A stretch of DNA of 64,000 bases from Mytilus galloprovincialis (taxonomy: Eukaryota > Mollusca > Bivalvia > Mytilida > Mytilidae): positions 95,871,743-95,935,742 of the forward strand of contig NC_134839.1 in NCBI RefSeq assembly GCF_965363235.1. Direction: 5' to 3'. Under the pieces are notes generated by a model. The model saw nothing but the letters and a program-made list of their open reading frames with translations, was not told the DNA's origin and searched no databases. Positions 24,999-36,500 of this stretch are shown one piece after another. The stretch's first letter is position 1; every line of letters begins with the position of its first letter. The position numbers and the translations under genes are program-made.

Positions 24999-26087
24999 CA
25001 AGAGGCTGTCACAACGACAGCAAACCGGATTTATTAACATTTATTTGTGTCCTGGCAATATCACAAGAACCATTACTGATGAATGGTGAAAGTGAAAATC
25101 GTCAATATCTAATTTGACCTCCATTTAGTCATCAGTATCAACATATTAAAATTTGAAAAGCTTAGATTGAATGGTTCATGAGTAAATGCAACAACGTGAA
25201 TGGAAACGCCATTTTACGATCTTTCAAGAACTCCTGAACAGTAAAAGTCAAAATCGTCATTATTGAACTTGACCTCTATTTTGTCATCAGTAACAACATA
25301 TAAAAATTTCAAAAGCTTTGGTTGAATGGTTCATGAGAAAATGCACGGACACGACTGGAAACACCATTTTTCAATCTTTCAAGAACCATAACTCATGAAC
25401 GGTGAAAGTCAAAATCGTCATTATTGAACTTGACCTCCATTTTGTCTTCAGTAACAACATATTAAAATTTGGGAAGCTTTGGTAGAACAGTTCATGCGTA
25501 AATTCACGGACACGACTGGAAACTCCATTTTTCAATCTTTCAAGAACCATAACTCCTGAACGGTAAAAGTCAAAATCACCATTGTTGAACTTGACATTCA
25601 TTTAGTTGTCAGTAACAACATATTAAAATTTGGGAAGCTTTGGTAGAACAGTTCATGCGTAAATGCACGGACACGACTGGAAACTCCATTTTTCAATCTT
25701 TCAAGAACCATAACTCCTGAACAGTAAAAGTCAAAATCGCCATTGTTGAACTTGACCTTCATTTAGTTGTCAGTAACAACATATTAAAATTTGGGAAGCT
25801 TTGGTAGAACAGTTCATGCGTAAATGCACGGACACGACTGGAAACTCCATTTTTCAATCTTTCAAGAACCATAACTCCTGAACGGTAAAAGTCAAAATCG
25901 CCATTATTGAATTTGACCTTCATTTAGTTGTCAGTAACAACATATTAAAATTTTAAAAGCTTTGGTTGAACGTTTCATGAGTTAATGCACGGACAACATT
26001 TGATTGCCGCACGCCCGCCCACCCACCCGCCCGTCCGCAGTACATCCCCAAATCAATAACCAACATTTTTGTCACAAAAATCCAGTT
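24999..26087 (+). repeat. Dispersed repeat family F2 nested inside F1
   Basis: Begins with a 6-bp-stem hairpin GCTGTC-ACAAC-GACAGC (25005-25021). It contains six 161-bp tandem units, then a CG-rich run of CCCGCCCACCCACCC type (26006-26039), and ends with a hairpin TTTTTGT-C-ACAAAAA (26066-26080). ATAACCAACA occurs at 24991-25000 and 26056-26065. The uninterrupted F1 sequence (AATAACAAAAAACAGC) is seen at 27150, which places the insertion. Confidence 0.65.
25065..26000 (+). repeat. 161-bp tandem repeat, about six copies, inside F2
   Basis: The word AAGAACC/AAGAAC recurs at 25065, 25226, 25381, 25542, 25703 and 25864, mostly 161 bp apart; one unit is 6 bp short. Copies 3-6 are most alike. The 76-codon minus-strand ORF at 25371-25601 is a by-product of the repeat. 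Confidence 0.85.
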
Positions 26088-26342
26088 AAAAACAGCAAAA
26101 TTTCTTTAAAAATTACCAATTGTGGGGCAGCAACCCAACAACCCATTGTCCAATTCATCTGAAAATTTCAGAGCAGATAATTATTGACTAGGTAAACAAT
26201 TTAACCCCTTTCAGATTTGCTCTAAATGCTTTGGTTTCAGAGTTATAGCCAAAATCTACATTTAACCCCTATGTTCTATTTTTAGTCATGGCGGTCATCT
26301 TGGTTGGTTGGCCGGGTCACTGGACACATTTTTTAAACTTAA

Positions 26343-26910
26343 AGAGGCTCGAGGGTGTAAGATTTTCAGAAAAAAATTAAACATTAATTTTTCATTACAA
26401 ATTTAATTTATTACCTTATTAAAGTAGTTGTTACTTTATCATATGGTACAAAAATAATTCCAAAAAATCAATTCGTGTTGGCCCCAGCGAATTTTTGAAA
26501 TGTAGTTATCATTGAAAAAGCTCCAAATTATCTCCCTTTGGTGCAAAAATGCCATTTTTTGGCATTAGAATTGAAATATCTTTTTTAACTCATCGGTGAA
26601 CTGTATTTTTTATTGTTGTTTTCGAATAAGCTGTACATAAACTAAATAATTGTAAAATTTTAGCGATTTCTGTAATTTAGTTCTTTTTTTATATCCATAT
26701 TACCGCTATTTCTCCTATTAGTTCAACAGATAAAAAAGGACATTAACAAAAATGTATGCTTCTTTCGAATGCAGATTGTAAGCGTAAATGAACGGTGACC
26801 CCATTTTTTTATTTCATTTTTCCATTAAGTATAAGACAAAGTTCATTTATAGAAAAATATAGAGAAATCCTATATTAAATAAAAAATTTCATTTAGACCC
26901 GCGAGCCCCC
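26343..26910. mobile_element. 568-bp TTAA-flanked element with imperfect inverted ends
   Basis: Flanked by TTAA at 26339-26342 and 26911-26914. The ends AGAGGCTCGAGGGTGT and (reverse complement) GGGGGCTCGCGGGTCT match at 12 of 16 positions. Removing it plus one TTAA restores the F1 reading ...TTTTTTAAACT(T/A)... to ...AATGATGATTGTGGC. A TTAA target suggests a piggyBac-type non-autonomous element, though the ends do not begin with the usual CCC. No ORF. Confidence 0.6.
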
Positions 26911-27556
26911 TTAATACTCGAATGATGATTGTGGCTAAGTTTTGTAAAATTTGGCCTTGTAGTTTCAGAGAAGAAGATTTTTGTTAAAGACTACAATATT
27001 TACGAAAAATTGGTAAAATTTGACTATAAAGGGCAATAACTCTTTGAGGGGGTTAACTGACCATTTAGGTCATGTTGAATTATTTGTAGATCTTTGCTGA
27101 ATATATTGCTGTTGACAGTTTATCTCTATCTATACTAATATTCAAGATAATAACAAAAAACAGCAAAATTTCCTTAAAACTGCCAATTCAGGGGCAGCAA
27201 CCCAACAACCGGTTGTCCGATTCATCTGAAAATTTCAGGGCAGATAAATCTTTACCTCATAAACAATTTTATCCCATGTCAGATTTGCTCTAAATGCTTT
27301 GATTTCAGAGTTATATAAGCCAAAATCTACATTTTACCCCTATGTTCTATTTTTAGCCATGGTGGCCATCTTGGTTTGTTGGCTGGCTCACGCCACACAT
27401 TTTTTAAACTAGATACCCCAATGATGATTGTGGCCAAGTTTAGTTAAATTTGGCCCAGTAGTTTCAGAGGAGAAGATTTTTGTAAAAGTTTACAGACGAC
27501 GACGGACATCAAGTGATGAGAAAAGCTCACTTGACCTTTCAGGTCAGGTGAGCTAA

Positions 27557-28050
27557 AAATGTACATTTGCAAAACAAGTTTGTATGTATAAAAGATCATT
27601 TTATTTACATGATTTTATTTATATATATATATGTACACATTAAATAATACATAACATTTGTATCATAAATTAACAAATAATAATATTTCAACCAACAATA
27701 AATTGCATATTCATAATTCAATAATATTTTGAAAATTAACAATTAAAGATCAAAAGATGAAATCTTTAATAGAGTGAATACAAGTTAGATATGTAAATAC
27801 CATTAAATCATTGCAACGATTTCTACAATGATTCCCAAATGTTTGTTCAAGTAAATGTTGGGTTAAAGGTAATACTGAAATTTAAGACAGAAAGTTTGAT
27901 GCAACAAAATATTATCAAGTAGTTAACTTTTGTTTTGAGTGAAGCAATTCAACACATGCATCTCATTATTCAAATGAACCTAAAAAATCGGATGGATATA
28001 CTGAAAGATCTATCAAACAGGAGTAACAGGGATAAAATCAACCAAAATCT
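27557..28050. other. AT-rich spacer, nothing recognised
   Basis: A short TA run at 27620-27635 and simple AT-rich sequence. I see no ORF, RNA or repeat boundary. Confidence 0.6.
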
Positions 28051-28055
28051 TAAAT

Positions 28056-28345
28056 ATCAGTGGCAGATCCAGATTTTTTCATAAGGGGGGTCGCTGACTG
28101 ACCTAGGGGGCCCGCTCCAGTCATGCTTCAGTGATTACATACCTACTTACGAGGGTTTGGATGGGGTTAAATGATTAAAGAATAATGCCTTTAAAAAATG
28201 AAGATTAGCGAAAAAAGGGGTCAATTTTTTGAAGATTAAAGAAAAAAGGGGTTAATTTTTTAAAGATTAGAGAAAAAAATGGGTGAAAATTAAATGTTTA
28301 CAGTATAACAGACCCCCCCCCTCCCCCCCCCATCCAGACCCTCAC
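28056..28345. repeat. Probable small dispersed element with G- and C-rich ends
   Basis: CAGTGGCAGATCCAG at the left is followed by a G run, CCCGCTCCAGTCATG and three imperfect ~33-bp repeats (AAGATTAGCGAAAAAAGGGG type). A long C run precedes CATCCAGACCCTCACTT at the right. The left end resembles hAT-type ends I know from mussel repeats. The right end is a poor partner and no target duplication is clear. Confidence 0.4.
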
Positions 28346-28695
28346 TTACCAGATTGATAATACAAGATTCAATGTTGAAATAATGAAAAAATACAATGCA
28401 AGTTGCAACTACAGATGAGCTCAAGTTAAAACTTGGATAAATAAATAAGTTATGTTGGGTCCCATCAACTTTGCTTTATCAAGACTTAAATATGAGAGTC
28501 AGACACCTGAACTATGAGACGTCACATACTGCCCTTTGTTGTATCAACAAATGATCATGAGCAAAAAGTGTTACCATGGACGGAAGGAAAAACTTGTTAT
28601 TAGAGGGTTATAAGGCTCCTTTTAAATCTTACATTTCATCAGTAGTTTATAAGCAACTGTATAGACAATAGTGTTTTCATGACTTATAAGTAACA

Positions 28696-28944
28696 AACAG
28701 GCTATTATTTCAACTTGGAATTTTTTATAATAATGGAATGTATTTTGTATAGATAGTGTTGTGCACAGCACAGCACATTCTATTGAAAATGTGCTATCTT
28801 CTTTGTACATGTAATAGAAAGTGTTGTGCACAGCACAGATCACTAAATACATAATAAACATGGAATTAATTAAAAATTTTAAGCACAAGAAATTATGCAA
28901 ATTCCATAATTAAAAATAATTCCAAGTTGAAATAATAGCCTGTT
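28696..28944. mobile_element. Inverted-repeat (foldback) element downstream of calpain-7
   Basis: Arms of about 44 bp (AACAGGCTATTATTTCAACT... and its inverted copy ending ...AATAATAGCCTGTT) enclose ~160 bp, in which AGTGTTGTGCACAGCACAG occurs twice. A 92-codon minus-strand ORF covering it is not credible as a gene. Confidence 0.75.
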
Positions 28945-29037
28945 ATTACTGTTCATTATAGTGGTTTTTTTATGACTTATAAAGTAATGTTTGTTATAGT
29001 GTCTTTTGTGACTTACAAGTAATGATTAATAAAAGTG

Positions 29038-29043
29038 TTTATT
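29038..29043 (-). promoter_or_regulatory. Candidate poly(A) signal of calpain-7
   Basis: AATAAA on the minus strand, about 143 bp after the calpain-7 stop codon. It is the first canonical hexamer downstream that I could find. Confidence 0.5.
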
Positions 29044-29185
29044 CATAACATAAACCTTTTTTTACAAATATCAATAGCCAACGTTGAGAAACATGTTTAT
29101 ATGACTGAGCTATAAATATTTGTAATCCGTGTCATGAAACTTGTCAATTCAATAAAAATATAAATAGTTGCTGTAATTAATGTTG

Positions 29186-32100
29186 TCATTGTAAATGAGA
29201 TAACGATATTGGACAGTTACTACTGACATCAAGGAAGAATGGTCCTTCTTGGCCTGGCAGGAATGTACTGGGCATAATATTATACAACCCGCCAGATATT
29301 CTGCTAATTTCTAGTACACAGTAACCATTCCTGTAAATAATGCAAACATTTTAAATGATTTTAACATTTCTACATGTCTGTTTTTGCAAACATACACTAA
29401 AATATCCAGTGTAAATATTGTAGTTTGAAGATTTCACAAAACTTGTTTTAATCTTATTATATCAGCTATGAAGACATGATAATTATGTATCTTGATGATG
29501 TTTTATCCTTTTATATTGTATAAATTCTCATGTTAGTGATACAAATGTGAAACTTTAAAAAGGTGTGTTTTTACATACATGTATATGATATCTAGTATAA
29601 CTACAATACTCCAAAGACCTGCCTAGACCTTGTACTTTTATTTCTTTTATATTATAAGTATAAAAACTACAAATTTAAATATATAGATGAAATGTTGATG
29701 TTGTGGTCTTCTTATATTATCATTTGTAAATGTAAATACAGTATATAATTTCTTTAACATCCCCATATCATAATAAGTACATCACCTGTAATCTCCTGAA
29801 GAAGTCTTTTTGAAGGCACCTGGAGCCCCTGGATTTGTCTCATTCACTGTTGTTATCTCAAATCCTACACTGTACTGTCTGGAAAAGTTAAATATCAACA
29901 TTAGTAGGTTTTATACATCAATGACCAACAAGATTAAATCCTCCTTAAGTATTGTCTCTGTGACAGTCTGACGTAAGCCCAAGAAAAAACATTCCATTTT
30001 GTTATCTTATAAAGTCACATGCCTTATCGTGATAAGTTGATACAGAAATTATAGTCGCTGAAACATTAAAATGAATTCAAGAACAACAGATAGTTGCAAA
30101 ATCATTTTTAAATTTCAAATTTTAGTCAACTTTACCTTTTTACCATGATAGCACATGCTTTCAATTTTTATGATGCAACTTTATTATATGTATTAGGATT
30201 AAACTTACTTAGGTCCAAGCAGTTCTATTAGTACAAAATTATCTGTTCCATTCCCCTCCACCCGTAGTTGATAGATTGGATTTTTACTATGACTTTCCCT
30301 GTAATTTCCACACCCACCAGCAGATGGTCCACTCCAATTTCCACTGACCTGTTAAATTGTTATCCAAAGAATTAATATTTTAGTTGACTAGTCTTTTTAT
30401 ATTCTGTTTTCTGTCAGCTGCATTTATCTTAATTATTGTTTTCTATGTATTCACAAGTTTTTATCTTGAATCTAGATTTCATTTTACAGCAGATTCCATC
30501 GAGTATGTAGGCAAAGGTAGTATCCTTGTATTTGTTAGCTTGCTTGCTAGCTGATCTGTGAAGTCATTATTAGGTTAGGTAAACTACCCTCCTTTGAGAG
30601 TAGACTAATCAGACAGATAACCAATCTAAATGTCTGTAGGACTAGGCCACTTTGACAGGAGGGTAAAATACCTTACCTAATAATGACTTCACGATTCAGC
30701 TAACAAGCAAGCTAACGAAAGATATTACCTTTGCCCACACACTCAATGGAATCGGCTGTTATACCCCTCAAGATCTCTTTTTTCTAAACTTTTTATTTTA
30801 TTCTAGTGAGAGCAATTAAACAATATTTTTATTTAAAAAAAAATATTGTTTAATTGTTCTCACTAGCAAATGACTAGAATAAAATATACTGATCAAACCA
30901 TTTTTGGTAATTGTGAGATTACATTTTCCTTTAATAATCTTCTTATGAAATCTTGCTTTACCTTTTTTCATACATGTCAATGTAAAATGTGTGTTGATGT
31001 TAACAATAAATGGTAATGTTTTGTCTTTTGATTACATATATAGTTCCTGGCTTGTTCATTTGAATTTGTCAGGGGGAGATAATTTTGCCAAAAACATGTC
31101 CAATTCAGGGGCAGTTAATTTGGCCAAAAAAGTTTCTATTAAAGGGGAGATAACTTTGCCAAATGCGTTCAATTCAGAGGGGATAATCAAACTTGACATG
31201 AATGCAAATCAACCTTATTGTTTATGGAAAAAGCCAAATTCCTTTGCCTTACAAAATATGTGATTGAACTTAACTTTCTCTCCCTTCCCAAAAAAGAAGT
31301 TTTTTCAGTTTTTATTTACTTAAAGATTGGTTCAGTTGCCACCAATTATATATAATAAGCATAGAGTTCATATTTCTAGGGAAAAAAAAATAAAAATTAA
31401 GCACAGTGACCTTTATTTTTCAAATGTTTCTTTTTCTTCTTCAGATATTGAAGTAAAATCCATAGTTATATCCAGAATATAAATGCAAGTGTCAGGTTTA
31501 TTTAATCAAAAGTTTCAGGTTAACTTGAATATGAATTTGGCAAAGCCTTGTTTATAAATTATCTAGTAAGAGTAATTATTCAAAATATTTACCCTTTTTT
31601 CATACTCCTTTTTATATGGATCTGTAATTCTGCTGAGTGAGAACTCACATGAGGAGTAAACCCTGAGTGTATAACTGATTGTGTTATTTTTCTCATATTG
31701 TGACACCACTAGTGAGTACCTTGAGATTCCTTTAGGTTCTACCATTTTACACAAGTAATGGGGACTGTTGATACGAACTCCATCTTTGTAAGGTGCTGGG
31801 CTATCTATAAAAAACATATGTCAAGAATTGGTTTGAAAGAGACATCTCACTATTTTAATTAGTACGGAAATCTAAGGTTATGTTTGCATCAATCACATGA
31901 TTTGTTAACAATATGTATGGGCATGCAAAAAAAAAAAAAACATCTAATGACACAAAAAGAGGAAGAAGCAAATTAGAATAAAAACGCATTAACTGCGGCA
32001 GAATAACTATACTTGGACAACGCCTCTCATGTTTTATGGGGTAAAAAAGTTGTTTTTTATATGTTGAAGTTTTCATACTTTAAAGATGATAGTCAGAGTT

Positions 32101-33549
32101 TTGCCATAACTCACAGTTGTTACTAGTAATTGGAAGTGGCCAGTGATTTTAATAATCATGCATGCATGACTTATAATTGATTTGATTTTATTTGTTTAAT
32201 ATACTGTGGTAAATATTCAATGAATCTTCAGGACAATTGTAATATAGATATAGTATAAGATTGGTTAATAGTTCATGCATATTCAGGATGATTGTATTTA
32301 AGATTTAATCATATATATTGTAATAACTTCATGTTTAATGTTGAACATACATGGATAGTAAACTTTCTGTCCATTATTTTTGTATACTAGCAGTGTAATA
32401 AATTCTCTATTATCAGCAAAGTCATCCTGAAAATAGAACAAACCACAATACTTCAAACAAAGTCATTTTGGCGACTTTCTTGAGTAGAAATAAATGTAAA
32501 TATAAATCATTTATGAATTTTCTTTAACTGGGTCTTCCACTATTCAAATACATCAAGAAAATAAAAAATAAAATGCTACGAAGTTGTCTAGAGAGGGCTT
32601 AACACAAAATAAATCATCTCCGAAATTATGTTTACTGCATGTTTTTGTAAGTCAACTGCATCATTTTTCTATATAATGTCATTGAATCTTTATTCATAAC
32701 AATCTAACCATCCTTCAGGTGTACACTCTCTATAACAAATTACAGCCTTTAAAAGAGGAAATTATTTCTTCCTGATTTCTGTATATAAGATTTAATATAC
32801 TGATGTAGGTTGAATACAATATGAGATCTCATTTAAAAGTCTTAATTATCTTTGATAAGGCAAATTGTATATTCACACAGAGATCTTCAATATTCTTAAT
32901 TCCAATTTTTTAAATAAATGATATGGTATGAACAATTAACAATGGTTTTACCATAATTGTATGTTGGTTTGTCAACAAATAAAGATGTAGAAATAAACAA
33001 ATATGCTGCATCTATTATTTCAAATGTATCAAATGTTGATATACAAATTACTGCTTATGTCAGAAAATATTGAAAGGTCATCTTTGAATCAATGTCCATT
33101 CGCTTTTACAATAACCATAACTACGTATTATAAAACTAAATATTTTAAAAGTGTTATGTAAAACTTGCAAAATAAAAGTCAGAAAAATGGAAAAACTATT
33201 AAAAATATCTATGAAAAGAATGAAAAGCTCTGACAGCATGCCTCACATGAGAGGGGTTTCAACCAATAATCTTTGTACAAATCAATTGTAAATTTTCTGA
33301 CAATGTTTTGTATGTATACACACAAGTAAAACCTATTGAACCCCTTGAACCCCCACCACCACCCTCATTTGAATGGTAAGGTCAAACAAAATACTAGAAC
33401 TTTAGGGTGTGGTTACCTTATCTGTGATATGTCTTGTCAGCAGTATCCAAACAGCAGAAGCCTGTGGTGCCCTGAGTTCTAACCTGTATTGTGGATTGTC
33501 ACTTATATTATAAGCATCTCTCTTTGGTCCATCTTTGGCAGGCCATACA
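29186..33549 (-). CDS. CAPN7: Calpain-7 exons 14-19: C-terminal C2-like domains
   Basis: Exons 14-16 form one C2-like (CBSW) beta-sandwich: [57 protein letters not shown] and [20 protein letters not shown]. Exons 17-19 form the second: [32 protein letters not shown] and a terminus of [17 protein letters not shown]...SHLQ, very like the vertebrate end. Introns 13, 14, 15, 17 and 18 hold nothing I recognise; intron 16 (30349-31592) has two inverted-repeat structures. Confidence 0.93.
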
Positions 33550-36500
33550 CTGAAAGGTTGACATTTATGTTCAATTTTATATACAGGAAAACGTTCAGGT
33601 ACAAAAATCAAAGAAAACAAACTAAGAGTAATCACTTTATTTTAGATAATCCATTGTGAATAGTTATAAATAACATTTATATACCGGTAAAATAAAATAT
33701 GTGGTTCATATAATAAAACAAATAACAGGCATTTATCAAAAATATTTCCATAACCCATTTTGATGAATTGATTAGTGGTGTTTTCCTACTTTAACCAAAA
33801 ATAAGAGTACTGAATGTAATGTTTTTTTAAAGGCACAACAGAAACAACACTTTAAATAGGATTTTACCTGTGTATACCATGAGTGTATTTAAACAGTTCT
33901 GGATTCCAGTTTATATAAATAACGTCATAAAATCTACATAATGAGTCATAATCAATCCAGAAAACACCTGTAAATAAAACAAGAATGCTTACTTATAATA
34001 AATGAAAATACTTTTTGAGAGCAAAAGTTGTGACAGCTAGTGGTGAATCCAAAACAAATTTGCAATTTTTTAGTTTTAAGGAGCATAACTCTGGAACAGT
34101 AAGCAACTCACTTCCAAATTTAGAACTCAGTGCGATAGATTTGGTTCTTAGCATTGAGTATGAGTTTCATAAAATTTGAATGAGGCAAACTTAAGTTAGA
34201 GTGCAGAAACAAAAAAAATGTTTTTTCTTATTTATAAAGAGGCATAACTCTTGAAATATCACTGACATCGAGCTGTGGGGGCATTAATAATTAATTAATA
34301 AATAGCAAACCTAATATGTTCTTTTGACTCAAATCAACACTTAACTTGCACACAATTTCTTCACATTAATAACAGACTTCTGGAGTTTACTATAGCCAAT
34401 CACAAATTTTCAATGTGTGTCTAAGAGGATATAGATCTCTAACCTACTACTCCTATCAGACTGCTAAAGAGATGCAACCAAACTCGGAAAGACTTTTCAA
34501 AAGAAAATGAAGTTGTGCATATTGCCTGTCTCAGATTTAACATTAAAAATAATAATTAAAAGATCTAACAGTAGACAGTCTGCACATGACACTGGCATTT
34601 CAATTTTGATACCAGAATAAGGCCATCAACACATATCTTCCTACAGTTGTTGATAGCACTTAATAGTGACAGCCATTTATTTTTTTGTTTAATTAATATT
34701 TTACCATTGTCAAATTGTTGAGCACTTTTAGGATCATAATTTAAAGCTTTCTGCATTTCTGGTGTCCAATTTGGTGCATCATTCTCACTAAAATTCCCTT
34801 TCCATCTTAAATGATTCCAGGGATTTTTCAACATAAATAACTTTTTTCCCTGAAAAAAAACACATAAATAATCTGTAAATTTTAGAAAATCTCTGACAAT
34901 GTTTGTCTCTCCTTGTTGTAAACATCATTAAAATGTGTAGAACAATAAATTCAATCACATGGATGTTAAGATTTGTTTTGATCCTTTGAATATAGCTACA
35001 TCTGCATGAGTTTCAGTTTACTTTAAATACAATAAATGGAGAATGTGTCCCCATGGACACAGCTGATGCCCCCACTTGCATACAACATTATGAAGGGACA
35101 TAACGATAAAAGTGACGCTACCCAAGTTTGTAGTTGATCTGAGCTTTGTGGTAATAATTATTGTGTATAGATTTCATAATGGTTGGTTGGGGGACAACTT
35201 AAGTTAGAGAACGGAAACTTAAAATTTTGCATTATTTTTCCATTTATAAAGGGCAAGGACGCCACCAAAATTCGAATTTGATCTTTGTTTTGTATTAATA
35301 AGCATTATGTATCAGTTTCATAACATTTGGTTGAGGCCAACTCAAGTTAGAGAATGGAAAACAATTTTGGGACATACAGACGTCTACACAGACAGACAAG
35401 AGAAAAACTTAATGCCCCCGCCACTACAATGGCGGCATAAAATCTGTTTTATGATATTGCTTAATGTTGGAAATTTCCATATTTTAATCCATTTTCTATT
35501 TTACCGGCGTAATAATGGCAGTATTGACCCTTACCTTAACCTCTCTGATATCTAACATTGCATATGCATGGGTAGGAACAAGTCCTGCTCTGTCAGCCTC
35601 AGTTTCAGGTATCTCTCCTGTTGCTATAGTAATAAGGCAATGACCCTGATGAAACCGTTCATGGATTCGATTAAATTCCTTGTCTCTATTGAATTCATCT
35701 GAATTGTTTCTTATAGCTACTCGCTCTGGTATCCAACCAGTTAATGCATTCAGATCTATATTCTAAAAAAAAAATCATCATAAAGCGTTTTTAAAATTAA
35801 ATTATCATAAGCATAAAAATTTCACTTGTAGTTGGCAGAGTTGGTTGTCTGCAATCATGTTTTACCCTGTCATTATCTGTATTAGCCTGTTCCATGTCAG
35901 GAGCCCGTTATTCAGTGGTTGTTGTTTGTAGCTGTATATCACATTTGTTTTTGTTTATTGTTTTGTATATAAATCATTAGTTTTTTTGCTTGAACTGTTT
36001 TGCATTTGTCAAGTACGATCTCTTAAAGCTTACTATGCAGTATGGTTTTTGTTCATTGTTGAAGGACTCATCTTTAGTTGCTAACTTTTTACATTTGGTC
36101 TCCAATGGAAAGATGTCTCATTACAACATTGTCTTAATTTTTTTATTTCAATTTTTACATGATGTTATAATAGTAAGATGACATTAGTACATGACTGGAA
36201 TGTATATGTGGGCTCATATGTATACCATTTGTCACACACAATGAAATGATACTCTTTATGCACTGAAAAACGGCTCCTAACCATAAAACTTAAGTGTCTA
36301 AGGAATAAATTTCTCTTTGATGAACCTGTCACATTAAAATACTTACTGAATTAGAACCAGGGAAATCATATCCTCCCATCCCCTTCATGTAAGCCTTCTC
36401 CAATACTTACTGAATTAGAACCAGGGAAATCATATCCTCCCATCACCTTCATGTAAGCCTTCTCCAATACTTACTGAATTAGAACCAGGGAAATCATATC

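Larger units (their letters stand above)
24604..27556 (+). repeat. Dispersed repeat family F1 with hairpins at both ends, carrying two nested insertions
   Basis: It starts with CTAG and a perfect 7-bp-stem hairpin (AGGCTCT-TG-AGAGCCT, 24608-24623). It ends with a 12-bp-stem hairpin (27525-27553, GCTCACTTGACC / GGTCAGGTGAGC), preceded by the tract GACGACGACGGAC at about 27496. Two internal segments (around 24850-24995 and 26085-26340) recur at 27000-27420. I remember this sequence as one of the commonest mussel repeats, often transcribed. No ORF is supported. Family F2 (24999-26087) and a TTAA-flanked element (26343-26910) are inserted into it. Confidence 0.7.

Noticed and set aside
24604..27556. 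F1 as a Helitron (CTAG next to a hairpin; GAGCTAAAA at the other end)
   Set aside because: A Helitron needs 5' TC and a hairpin ~10 bp before CTRR. Here the hairpin touches CTAG, and sibling families lack CTRR.
28622..28900. 92-codon minus ORF downstream of calpain-7
   Set aside because: It covers a foldback element and reads as low-complexity hydrophobic sequence.
30991..31263. 90-codon ORF in intron 16
   Set aside because: It is made by loose ~55-bp repeats (GGGGAGATAACTTTGCCAAA type) and lies antisense within a well-supported intron.
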